This document shows, piece after piece, positions 31,001-42,140 of a stretch of 64,000 nucleotides of DNA. Made by a program: the position numbers and the translations under genes. This DNA is from Centrapalus pauciflorus (lineage: Eukaryota; Streptophyta; Magnoliopsida; Asterales; Asteraceae), in NCBI GenBank assembly GCA_020465985.1, contig JAANYP010001190.1, positions 62,001-126,000 of the forward strand, written 5' to 3'. The notes under the pieces were generated by a model that was given only the letters and a program-made list of their open reading frames with translations, searched no databases and was not told the DNA's origin. Within the stretch, counting starts at the first letter, position 1, and each line of letters opens with the position of its first letter.

Positions 31001-31507
31001 GTGTATAAGTGTTATTGTTAAATGTAAAGTTTACAAAAAAAAAAAATTTCTTTCTTTGAATGAAATATTATATCAAACGTTGATGTATATTAAACACCAA
31101 CCTATTGAAACTTGACCAACTACTTCATCAAATAGAGGTAGTAGTAACCACATTGACTTCGATTGCCTATATGAGAATGAAAAGCAAGTTTAAGGTCATG
31201 ATAATCAATGAAATTGGTCAATATTGAAAAGTATATTAAGTGTGTGGTTTTTACCATCAAAATATTTATGTGTTAACTAGTGGACATATTTGGCTTGAAC
31301 CTACTCCGCTAGAAATGTTCACTGATTCAGCAGTCTTTCTGAAACTTCTATTCCTTGCTCGTTGATAATAACTTTGATTTATGTTTTTCCTTATTTGAGC
31401 AGTATTTAATATTGTTAAAATGAAATCCCAATAATAATAATAATGCATTCAAATAGTTTTTCAGTAATAATCAATATATGTATCGATGATTGTGGATGAA
31501 TAGAGAG
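31001..31507 (-). other. Possible upstream part of the Helitron fragment
   Basis: A minus-strand frame at 31448-31266 contains a basic QRARNRSFRKTAE segment that could be an N-terminal exon of the Helitron protein. The 270 bases between it and the helicase-like fragment could be an intron. The identification is weak. Confidence 0.3.
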
Positions 31508-31753
31508 TGAATGAAGTCACTCAATCTAAGGACACACACACACAATCTCAGCCGCCGCTTTTTCTGTCAAAGGAATAATAATAATTGCTACTCAAAACCC
31601 AAGAAGAAAAATACTATTTATATGTTTGGATACTTTGAATGGTTTACATAAAATACCCCTCATCTTCTAGGAAATAAAGATAATTACAAGGAAATAGATA
31701 TAATTACAATACAAACAAAATAAACCACATGATAGAAATTAAAAAGTCTAACA
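31508..31753 (-). repeat. LTR of element I (minus strand)
   Basis: On the minus strand, TGTTAGACTTTTTAATTTC starts at 31753, right after AAAAGGGGTAGAT, a plausible polypurine tract. Accessory coding sequence on the same strand lies upstream. The other end is taken at the TG near 31508-31512, giving about 245 bp. The exact end is uncertain. Confidence 0.5.
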
Positions 31754-31767
31754 ATCTACCCCTTTTC
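31754..31767 (-). other. Putative polypurine tract of element I
   Basis: On the minus strand the tract reads GAAAAGGGGTAGAT, directly upstream of the LTR start. Confidence 0.55.
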
Positions 31768-32360
31768 AATCATCGTGGCAAGTTGATGACTTAATAAGTT
31801 GTAGGCCCATAATCCCAGCTAAACATCAAACCATCTGATGACCTGTCACATGTGTAGTCATTCGTTAATTAGTTCAATGGCTTCTCTAATAATCAAACCC
31901 TCTTCAGGTCACATTCATGAGTTCGTCTTAGTCTACCATTCGGGCATTCTCGAATCTTGCGTAGTGTAGCATCAGAGTAGCGGGCGATTTCTTCAAATCT
32001 CATGAATCTTTTGTGTCCATCTTTGTTTAAGTACACTACACCATGCTGAAGTTTCAAACTTACTCAGTACATCAGTTTACGATCAATTCTGGGAAGGCTT
32101 TGATCGAGAAGTCAATACAACTTTAACAAACTTGTATTCTATGGAAATTCGAAAATCTTTTATGCACATAATGATTGATTGTCTGTTCATGCATCTTGTC
32201 AGTGCACATAGAGCGTTCTATACTAGCTTTGATACTTTCTTAAATTTTTCCATTTGATCATGCATGATTTCTATGTCATCAAAAGTCATGAAGTCTAAGT
32301 CGGTCTCATAAACTACATGTTCCGTACCATCTTCTCTGCTGAAGAAGATTGATGGCGTCT
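31768..32360 (-). pseudogene. Accessory (envelope-like) ORF of element I, C-terminal remnant
   Basis: Minus-strand pieces of good coding quality: EHVVYETDLDFMTFDDIEIMHDQMEKF (in two parts, 32330-32240), IKDFRISIEYKFVKVVLTSRS (32160-32100) and GVVYLNKDGHKRFMRFEEI followed by ARYSDATLRKIREW (32045-31940). The last resembles a segment I recall from accessory ORFs of asterid retroelements (a YLN...KRVM...FSDATL pattern). Stops interrupt it. It appears continuous with the minus-strand coding at 46510-47764, across LTR F. Confidence 0.5.
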
Positions 32361-33912
32361 AGACCCTGGCCCGTTTGTATGGTGTGATGCTGTGAACCTT
32401 CTTGACTTTTCATTTTGACCATACCAGTTCCTTTGGTCTAAGCTCCCTCAACATCATTTGATTGTATTCAACAACAACTATAAGCATTGGCTTAGTGAGT
32501 TCATGGATTTAACAATACATGTTGTACTGCAAGGCAGAATGTAGGTATAACATGATATAGTTTGACTGCCGCCAATAGCCACCAAAAGTGAGACATAGAA
32601 TATAAGAGTAGGATGATGTCCAGGCCACGCTCTCGCTTTTAGTGGAAGCTATCTACTCAATACTAGGTTAGGTACCAGTATGCTACATGGGGAGACATCA
32701 GAGTAGGAAACCACCATGTTCAGATGAACAGGTGACATAGGCAAGGTCTAGAAAAACACACCAGTATTGCTTATTAAGCTCAGGTGAAGACATATCTTTC
32801 AATAAGAAAAGTAGTGATAATAAGCATAGTATGCGAGTTCATGATAGTAACATCAGTTTATAACTTTAACTAAATTAAATTGTAAAGGCATGTGTGTTGC
32901 ATGATATGTCAAAAAGCTATCATGATCCATAGGGAATCACCGTACCATGGTGTGCACAAGTCACATTCCAGTTGAGCATATGAGAATCTCAATAAAGCTA
33001 GAACAACAATATGTCTCACCCATAAACAAAGATGCATAAACTAAAATATGTATAACTCAAAGTTCTCATTTTTGGAGTTTTGTTGTTGAGCTTTGACTTT
33101 GGCAAGAGGATTACACCACCACCTGAGTTATCTCAGGATTTAGCTTTAAACTTTAGCTTTCTAGACTTGTCGTGGCTTTACTGGCTTTAGCTTAGCTTTA
33201 ACCCGTTTTTCAATGACTTTGGCTTTATAACACAGTTCAGTTTTTAGCTAAACCTGTCAAGTATTTGCCATTTATATTAACATAAGCTTTAAGGCTTTGC
33301 ATTTAATGGCTTCTAATGTAATTTTAGGCTTCGTTGAATCGTTAATTATCTTATGGTTTAACTTTTACATTATTTTATGGCTTTATATGCTTTCATGCTT
33401 TTTCAAGACCATGTGTGACTTTATTAAGTCAATCTTTGGCTTAACTTACACTTGATGCTTGTATGAATGCATGAGATGTCATTAAATAAGCTTATTTAGC
33501 TTATTCTTATATCCTGTAGCATGCTTATAAATGTCATAAAACATGCTTGTTATGCCATCAGTTCATAAAATTAACATATTCATATTCATAGGTATGTATT
33601 TGCATGAATATACTTTCAACTGAATGTTTATCTAAGTGTTGTTAAAATATGAATTCATATAATTCAAATGAATATGTAAAGTGTTAATACACATGAGCCA
33701 CATATAAGATCATTTATTTTTCCAGATTTTGAACAATATAATCAAGTATTCACACATGTAAATATTGATAATAAGCATATGTTTTCATCAAAACAATTGT
33801 GATGTTTGATATATAATCACACACACATGTCTACACACATCAATTTGATGTATATATAGGTTTATATCTTGAACTAGGGCTGTTGTGATCTTCCTATTTC
33901 ATAGCCAAATCT

Positions 33913-34922
33913 GAGACTTTACAAAGTCTTAGAGTCCATTTCACTTCTATATTTCATAAACTATGAGACTTAATTACTTAGCATACATATCTATTATGTA
34001 TTGTTGTTGTGACTGTTATTTAAATTGCATATGCAGCTGATGATCTTTTATTATTAAGTCCGAGACTTGCAATTGCAAAGTCTCAGAGTCTAATGCACAT
34101 ATACAAACACACACAACACTTGTAAATTTTCATGTGTTGCTGCTACCTAGTGATTCCTTGTGGAGTCCGAGACTTACATTAAGTGTGAGTCTTAGAGGTT
34201 TCATGCAACACACATACAATTTAACACTCTGAGACTTAGGGTGCGTTTGGTTTGAAGGATTTGAACTCCCCATTTAGGATTTGGATTTCAAAATCCTGAC
34301 ACGTCATGTTTGGTTAAAAAAAAAAAAAGGAAGGAATTTCATTTAGCATTTGGTATTCCCCCAACCTCCTCTTTTCATCATCCTCCCTCTACCCCAATTA
34401 TTATATAATCCCTTAAACTAAGCTTTCTATAATCCTTTCATTTTTTGGTTCTGTCATTTTCAAATCTTATCATATCAAAATCCTATCATTTTCTAATCTT
34501 GTCATGTAACATTCCAACAATCCAAACGCTATCTTATATTGTTGTTGGTTGCTTCATGATTCAATACGAGACTTGTAAAGTCTCGGAGTCCCCATGTACT
34601 CACACACACTTAGCCTAATATATTGTTGCCACTTGTTGTTGCTGTTGCGTATAAAAGTTATCATCGCACACACCCACTTCGAGATTTTATAAATCTCAGA
34701 GTCACTATTCACAACACAACAATTATCCATTTAATGATGTACGCATATGTATGTTTCAAACTGTTTGCTGCTGATTGATTAAACCATCCGAGACTTATCA
34801 ATTGATATAGTCTCGGAGTCCATTACACTAACCCAATACCTAGTTAATTTGCTTATCAAAGTGAGGAATGGGCTGCTGAGAATTTTCTAATCACAGCAAC
34901 ACTCTGAGACTTTTAAAGTCTC
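33913..34922. repeat. Array of seven GAGACTT...AAGTCTC palindromes in LTR F
   Basis: Inverted repeats lie at about 33913-33930, 34062-34084, 34169-34192, 34568-34584, 34681-34697, 34790-34814 and 34906-34922. Arms read GAGACTT(T/G) and AAGTCTC, with loops of 1-9 bases. Nearly every copy is followed by AGAGTC or GGAGTC. Single arms occur near 33965 and 34231. Confidence 0.88.
34239..34533. mobile_element. Tourist-like (PIF/Harbinger) MITE in LTR F
   Basis: A 295-bp element starts GGGTGCGTTTGGTTTG and ends CAATCCAAACGCTATC, imperfect terminal inverted repeats. TTA lies on both sides (34236-34238 and 34534-34536), the target duplication expected for PIF/Harbinger. There is no coding capacity. 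Confidence 0.72.
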
Positions 34923-35179
34923 AGAGTCTCTCTTTTCATGTTAAATACGCACAGCTCACAAACACAGCAGACTTGTCTTTCTGTTTTTCAATAATGCAGC
35001 AAAAGAGATGGATTAAGGGCGATTTAATTCACTACATGATCAATAAAAAATTAGAGATGATTTTAGGCCAAGGTCGAAGGCTACTTGGCCATTCTTGGCC
35101 TCCTTTTCACGGCCAAAACAGAAATATAAGTTACACACAAATAAAACTCAAACTTTTGATTTTCAAATTGGAATTAAAT
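34537..35179. other. Remainder of LTR F up to gypsy A
   Basis: It contains four of the palindromes and the sequence before the insertion. TAAAT at 35175-35179 is the left target duplication of gypsy A. No gene. Confidence 0.6.
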
Positions 35180-36654
35180 TGTAACAACCTAACTTTTGGT
35201 CCCGATTTAATTTCAGTATTTGAGCTAATAATGTAATTTTATTATTTATTTTGTAATTTAATTAAGTAATGAAATTATTTAATTAAATTATATACATGTT
35301 ACAAAGTATTAAAGATGACTAAATTAAAAGAGATGTGTTATACAAAAGTATAGGGGGTTAAATTACAAATATAACTAAGTTAAATATATATACTTAAATA
35401 ATTGTTTTAATGCCGTTTAATCATAATTTAGAAAGAAATCATATTCTCTCCTCTCTCTACAACATCTACGGCAACCTCCAAGCTTTCACCAAGAAATCCA
35501 TAAATTGTGCAATTAAATGAAGATTTAATTCAAGGAGGGAGTTACAAGCAACATTAAATATCAAGAATCTACAAGAAACGAAGGTAATAACTCTTTAAAA
35601 TTCAAAATTTTATGAGTTTGGTTTCGTTTTAGTGAAAAACCGAAACTTAGGAATTATAACATGAACTTTTATGCTGCATGTTCAAAATTTCAGTAGATAA
35701 TCATGAATTTAGGTCATTAGATTTTACAGAAACAAAAATCGTGGATTAATTCGTCCAAATAAAGTGGAAATCTGAAATTTTGTAAATGTATGTGTTCTTG
35801 ACAAAAATATTAATTTTTGGACGATTTTGGGTAATTTAATGTGTTAATGATAGAGAAAAATGTATAAAAACAACCCAAAAATAATAATATAACATTATAT
35901 TACATTGCATGTTAATGAAAATGAGTTTGGTGAATTTTTGGTGAAAATCCGTATGAATAAAGATAGAACACCAAGAACAAAATCTGGAAAATTATAAGAC
36001 TTGGGATCCGAATTCGGATAACCCGAATTTGGATATGGTGCCCATTTCGGATCTATCTCGGATGAGAGTTGATCCGTACTCGAATGATCCGAGTTCGGAT
36101 GAAGCACTTCGGTTGATGCAATTCGGATGACTCAATTCGGTCGGTCCCAATTCGGATGGCCCATTTCGGTCCGAATCCGGATGGTCCAAATTCTGATATC
36201 CTATTTTGATATTTTTAATAAAACAAATAAATGATTATAATGATTAAAGATCAAAAAAGCAACATGATATATATATATATATATATATAGAGGGAGGTTC
36301 AATTGAGCACTTTTATGCATCGAGGTACAAAAGTACCTATATCATCCATTAGATTAAAAAATTGTATGGATTAGATTAATGGCAAAAGGGTAAATAGTTG
36401 GACAATTTTATGCATCTTGTGCATTATAGAAACAAAGAAAGAAGGGCATTTTGGGGATTGTGCATACCTCATTAAATTTAATATTTCAACAAATAATCAA
36501 ATAATAAATGCTAAATAAATTCAATTGATACATTTCCAAATTTAAAAAAATTACACAAATTCAAAAAAGATGATGGAGATCGATGCATTTCATCGTTAAT
36601 CTGTTTATCTATGCATTGTGTTAAAAAATCGCATTTAACAAAAAAAAAATACAC

Positions 36655-36915
36655 AAATTCATTTATGCATCGTGTTCAACTTGTTCATCATTCGTTTATG
36701 CATCGTGTTTGTCGTTCATATTCTTCATTCAGCTATGCATCATGTTCAACTTGTTCATCATTCATCTATGCATCGTCATTGTTCATCATCCATTTATGCA
36801 TCATCATTTTTCGTTGTTCATCGTTCATCATCCATTTATGCATTGTCATTGTTCATCATCCATCTATGCATTATCATTATTTATCGTTCGTCATCCATCT
36901 ATGCATCATGTTCTT
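36655..36915. repeat. Minisatellite with TATGCATC(A/G)T core in the TIR element
   Basis: About nine imperfect units of 28-36 bases, each with TTTATGCATCGT or a variant and TTCATCATTCATC-like filler. The core word also occurs in the terminal inverted repeats. Overlapping open frames in all phases here are repeat artefacts. Confidence 0.82.
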
Positions 36916-37025
36916 CATAATTATCATCGGTTACCTCTTTTGTTCATGTTCATTATCATCGTTGTTCATCGTTAATCTTCGTCTTCAAATCATCATCATC
37001 TAAGAAAAATCATGAAGAACACGAT

Positions 37026-37027
<2 letters not shown>

Positions 37028-37066
<39 letters not shown>
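37028..37066. repeat. (GA)n microsatellite
   Basis: An uninterrupted GA run inside the TIR element. Confidence 0.95.
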
Positions 37067-37068
<2 letters not shown>

Positions 37069-37273
37069 GAGGAGGAAAATGAGGAATATTGTTAATATGA
37101 GATTTTAATTTAAAATGTAACTCCTAATTATCATTTAATGATTTTTAGAAATAAATTAATTATCATGTCTTTAGTTTTCCCTAAATGCCCTTTGTGCACC
37201 ATTGGTGGATTATCCGATGCACAAAAGTGCCTCGAGGTGCCCCGATGCATAAAAGTTCTCAATTGAACCTCAA

Positions 37274-37392
<119 letters not shown>

Positions 37393-38659
37393 ATCTTTTG
37401 AGATTTCAAAGAAACAAAGAAAATGAACCAATGAATGATTAATGAGTTATCAGTTATCAGAATCAGATAAAGTAAAGATTTTAAAGCTAAAAGCTAATGA
37501 TATGATATGATATAATTCTGGATAGGTTCAGTTAAATTCTGAACAAAGATCTAACGATTTAAAGATATTGAAAGCAGGTCACAGAATTGAAAAGAATTGA
37601 CAGGAATCAGATAGACAAAGATTAAAAGATAAAATCCTGGGATAACTCAGGTAATGGATTTTAAATCTGCTTGACGAAGACCACAGAACCAGTGAGTTAT
37701 AGATATTCAGCTTTACATGCGAGATTTCCGGTTGAGACATATTGTTGATGATAGATTAATTTGACATTCATATATGATCAGCTAGATTGTGACCTGTGCT
37801 CACCATGGTTCGGAGATGCCCTGTGGATCATGATAGCTATTTTATTTATCATTTCGCATGACATTGAACGTTCAGTTCATTTCAGATATTGCTATGAGAT
37901 TATTGCTATCATGACCTTGATGACTTATGCTTTCACTATTGCTTGCACCTTTGACACATCGATTCAGCTCAGAATGATTAGCTTTTACGGTCTATTGTTC
38001 TAGACCATGCCATTTCACCAGTTCTATTGAACTTGGTAATGATACTCCGATGTTCCGCCATGTTGATTTACTGGTAGCTAGCCGAGTATGTGGTTGATCC
38101 CCACAATTAAAGCGTGAGCGTGGCTTGAACATCATCCGACTCTATGACTACTATGTCTCAATCATGAGTGGCTGTAGCGGCAGTCAAGATATATCACGCT
38201 AGACCCATGATCCGATTGATAATGCATGTAATCTGAAAATCTATATTCTCACTAAGCGATGCTTATAGATGTTGTTTGACGTTTTTACAGGAAAAGATAA
38301 AGGAAAGTCCTCTGCCGGACCTAGCTCTTAGGTCTTACAAGAATCAAGATTGAAGTTTTCATAGACCACTACTCAACAACCCTTTTGGTACAGATTGGCA
38401 GACGATTATTGTGTGGTCTGGGTAGATTTCATTTGAATGTATGATGACATGAATTAGATTAGTATTGTACCCTTTGTAAGTTTAATTTGAAAACTGTAAT
38501 TCTGAACTAAAACTGTATTAAACTTATCCTAATGTTTTGTACCTGTAATTTGAAATTCCGCAACTTAATTACTCTATCTTAGTTATGATTGATATCGTGT
38601 TACATGATATGGGACCTAGACTCATGACGACTGCCCCGTAAGGGGTGGTCTTCACAAGA

Positions 38660-38671
38660 TGGTATCAGAGC
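38660..38671 (+). other. Primer binding site of gypsy A (tRNA-iMet)
   Basis: TGGTATCAGAGC lies three bases after the LTR end. Confidence 0.93.
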
Positions 38672-38857
38672 CCGTAGTTTGAGTGAATCAAGTATTAAGA
38701 GAGTAATACTTGGGGTCAAACTGAAGCAATACATACGTATCAATCATTTAGGTGGTTTGAACTGAGATAGGATGTACAGACTGTTAGGATGGGAAAAAGG
38801 GTACATAGCTCTAAGTCTAATAAACTGATAGTTAAATGATTTTAAATTTCAGTTAAG

Positions 38858-40060
38858 ATGTCTGGATCAGGTGACATTTCCAACAATATGACTCCCCAAC
38901 AGATGTTTGAAATGGTACAACAACTATTAGCCCAACACTCTGAACAACAAAACAAGAATATGCAAGAACATCTTCAGGCTAGAGATGAGGCCGAAGCAAA
39001 AAGACGTGCTGATAAAAAGAATAAGGGAAAAGATAAACAAGTCCAGAATAATGAATCTGATTCTGATAACTCTACCCCTAATGCCCAAATTGAACAGCCG
39101 AAAGGATGTAAGTTTAAATATTTTAAAGCGAGCGATGCCCTTAACTTTGAGGGTACAGTCAACCCAATCTAGGCGATGGATTGGATAAGCCACACTGAAG
39201 AAACCTTTAGAATTTCTGACTGCTTAGAATCAAATAAAGTAAGCTCTGCATCTGCTCTGTTCGTCGGTGCTGCCCGTGCTTGGTGGAAGACTCAGAGAAG
39301 CATATATGGAGAAGAGGTTATCCAGACTCTAGAATGGGACCAGTTCCTTGACATGTTTAACGTGAAATATTGTCCTGTTGATCAGCAAGACAAAATGGAG
39401 GTTCAATTGATGCAGCTAACCCAATGAACCAAAACTGTAGATGAGTACGAACATGAATTCTCGCGACTTTGTGGCTATTCCTCGTATCAAGTAGCCACTG
39501 AAGAAAGAAAGATGATTCGATTTCAGGGAGGGCTTAACCCTAGATACAGACACCCAATGAGCACGATGAAATATAAGAGTTACTTAGAGATGCTTGAAGC
39601 TGCAAGACAGATCGAAAGAGGATATCTAGAGTATGGCGATCAACTCTATGCTCCATCAACGAACCTGACATGTCCTTCTCCTCCAAAGAAGCAAAGATTC
39701 GGCCGATTTTTTAAGCCAAACAAGTCCCAGTCCCAGCAACCCCAGCAATCTCAGCAGTACAGCTCGCCTCAGAAAGCTCAAGGTTACTCTCTAACGAATG
39801 AACCCCGATTTTGTAAAAGATGCAGAAAATCACACATGGGATTGTGTAATCCGGACGATGTCACTTGCTATGCATGTAGCAAAATGGGCCACAGCAGTGA
39901 AGAATGCCACCAGCGAGGACTTGGATGTGCTAAATGCAGAAAGCGTGGACACTTCACGTATCAGTGTCGTAGTGGACAACGAGGCCAATCGCAATCATCA
40001 GCTGGAGGTTCTACGATGAAAAGTTCAGCCGCAACTCCAACTGCAAGAACCCGTGCATTC
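38858..40060 (+). pseudogene. gag: Gypsy A Gag with two in-frame stops
   Basis: It starts MSGSGDISNNMTPQQMFEMV at 38858 and stays in one frame, but stops interrupt it at 39170-39172 (TAG before AMDWISHTEE) and 39425-39427 (TGA before TKTVDEYEHEF). Capsid features are AARAWWKTQRSIYGEE, WDQFLDMFNVKYCP and EMLEAARQIERGY. Zinc knuckles follow at CYACSKMGHSSEEC and CAKCRKRGHFTYQC (39865-39970), after a Cys-rich CKRCRKSHMGLC. Gag forms the particle and binds RNA. Only point changes separate this copy from an open gag frame. Confidence 0.9.
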
Positions 40061-41534
40061 CAGATAACAGCAGAGGAAGCAATAGAAACCCCTGATGTGG
40101 TTACCGGTACGTTCTTGCTAAATTCGATACCTGCCCGTGTACTATTCGATTCCGGTGCAAGTCATTCATACATAGCGACTTCTTTTGCACAAAGATTATC
40201 TGAGATTCCTTCAAAGCTTCCTGTCATACTTGATATTGACACGGCCAGTGAAAATTACGTTATGGCTAATTCCGTGTATCAGAATTGCACTTTACTTGTC
40301 AATAATATCGTATTCAACCTTGATCTTATTCCGATTCCGTTAAAAGAGTTCAACGTCATCATCGGCATGGATTGGCTAACGAATAATGAAGCTACGGTTG
40401 TCTGCAACCGCCGAATCATCAGAATCAAGACTTCAGACGGTCGAGTATTAGAAATCAAAGGCGACAAGCGAAAAGGTGGTCACAGCTTCATATCTATTGA
40501 GAAAGCGCGTAAATATTTGTCTAAGGGTCATGAATCCTATCTATGTTTCGTCTCGTTTGAATCCGTCTCCGAAGCAAACAAGAATTCTATTAATGACATT
40601 CCGATCGTCTGTGAGTTCCCAGACGTATTCCCTGATGATATCTCTGGGGTGCCACTGGAACGTCAAGTCGAATTTGGAATTGACTTAGTTCCCGGTGTGG
40701 CTCCAATCGCCAAGGCTCCCTACAGACTTGCGCCTGCAGAAATGCAAGAAATGTCAAAGAAATTACAAGATCTGTTAGAGAAGGGATTTATCCGACCTAG
40801 TTCATCTCCATGGGGTGCACCTGTCTTGTTCGTAAAGAAGAAAGACGGAACTCTCCGAATGTGCATCGACTATCGTGAGTTGAACAAAGTCACCGTCAAA
40901 AACAAATATCCTCCGCCCAGAATCGATGATTTATTTGATCAACTACAAGGAGCAAGTTATTTCTCCAAAATTGATCTTCGTTCTGGGTACCATCACCTAA
41001 AAGTCAAAGATGAGGATATCCTAAAGACAGCCTTCCGAACGAGATATGGTCATTACGAATTTCTCGTAATGCCATTTGGTTTAACAAATGCACCAGCGGC
41101 GTTCATGGATCTCATGAATCGGGTGTGCAGACGTATACTGGATAAATCAGTTACTGTATTCATAGACGATATTTTGATTTACTCCAAAACAGAGGCTGAT
41201 CATGTTGTTCATCTGCGTCAACAGCTAGAGTTATTGAGAAAGGAAAGACTCTACGCAAAATTTTCGAAATGCGAGTTCTAGCTTAGACAGGTATAATTTT
41301 ACTTTGTCTCGAGCTATTTCCTAAACGTTCCTTGTATCAATGAAAACTTGAAATTCCACTTTGATTTCTTTATTGATTCAATTCCTTGGCCATGTCGTAT
41401 CTGGTGAAGGTATCTAAGTTGATCTGTCTAAAGTCGAGGCTGTTCAGAAATGGCAAACACCTCGTAATGCCTCTGAAATCAGAAGTTTCCTTGGATTGGC
41501 CTGTTACTATCGGCGATTCATTAAGGACTTCTAG
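40061..41534 (+). pseudogene. pol: Gypsy A protease and reverse transcriptase, interrupted near the RT end
   Basis: It continues in the gag frame. The protease site VLFDSGASHSYIA is near 40140. RT motifs are intact: RQVEFGIDLVPGVAPIAKAPY, GAPVLFVKKKDGTLRMCIDY, YFSKIDLRSGYHHL, FRTRYGHYEFLVMPFGLTNA and VFIDDILIYS (near 41155). TAG at 41279-41281 replaces the Trp of the family's CEFWLR motif. An 85-base insertion follows at about 41294-41378 and changes frame before FLGHVVSGEGI. Further stops are at 41415-41417 and 41532-41534. The catalytic YxDD-equivalent FIDD is kept. Confidence 0.9.
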
Positions 41535-42140
41535 AAGATTTTTGTGCCACTCACGATGCTAACACGAAAGAATACACCTTTCATATGGGCTGATAAACAG
41601 CAAGAGGCATTTGAAACTTTGAAGCAGAAACTTATTCAAGCGCCAATCCTAGCCTTACCAGAAGGCAATGATGACTTTGTCGTTTATAGTGATGCATCTG
41701 GTATTGGTTTAGGTTGTGTCCTCATGCAAAGGGGAAAAGTCATTGCTTATGCTTCAAGGCAATTGAAAGACTATGAGAAAAGTGCACCAACTCATGATCT
41801 TGAGTTGGCTGCTGTTACCTTTGCACTAAAGATTTGGCGTCACTATCTCTATGGGACTCGGTGTCAGCTTTACACCGACCATAAAAGTCTGAAGCATCTA
41901 TTTACTAAAAAGGATCTGAACATGAAACAGCGTCGGTCTTTGGAGCTTATCAAGGACTATGATTGCGAGATACTGTATCATCCCGGCAAAGACAATGTGG
42001 TCGCGGATTCTTTGAGTAGAAAAGTCTATCCTGAAAAGTGTTGCTATGCTCTAACTCTCGTTGTGTTTTCTTCTGATCTTATTGAATACATTAAATCTGC
42101 TCAAGCTGAAGCATTGAAAGAAGAAAATATCTGTGTTTGA
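41535..42140 (+). pseudogene. pol: Gypsy A RNase H domain
   Basis: After VPLTMLTRKNTPF the RNase H shows VVYSDASGIGLGCVL, IAYASRQLKDYEKS, HDLELAAVTFALKIWRHYL, LYTDHKSLKHLF and YHPGKDNVVADSLSRK. The acidic catalytic positions (Asp in YSDAS, Glu in DLELAA, Asp in YTDHKS, Asp in VADSLS) are present. TGA at 42138-42140 stops it before integrase, in the same frame. Confidence 0.88.

Noticed and set aside
33913..34922. CRISPR-like or tRNA-like hairpin set
   Set aside because: Arms are short, spacing is irregular and there is no cloverleaf. It is treated as an LTR palindrome array.
34973..35236. 87-codon frame
   Set aside because: It runs across the left border of gypsy A, joining LTR F to the gypsy A LTR. 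Chance frame.
36611..37003. Three overlapping open frames of 80-130 codons
   Set aside because: All phases are open because of the TATGCATC minisatellite. The peptides are repeats of the same word and match no family.
41291..41378. Intron in gypsy A pol
   Set aside because: A donor-like GTATAA is present but no acceptor AG stands where the coding sequence resumes. It is kept only as an unexplained insertion.
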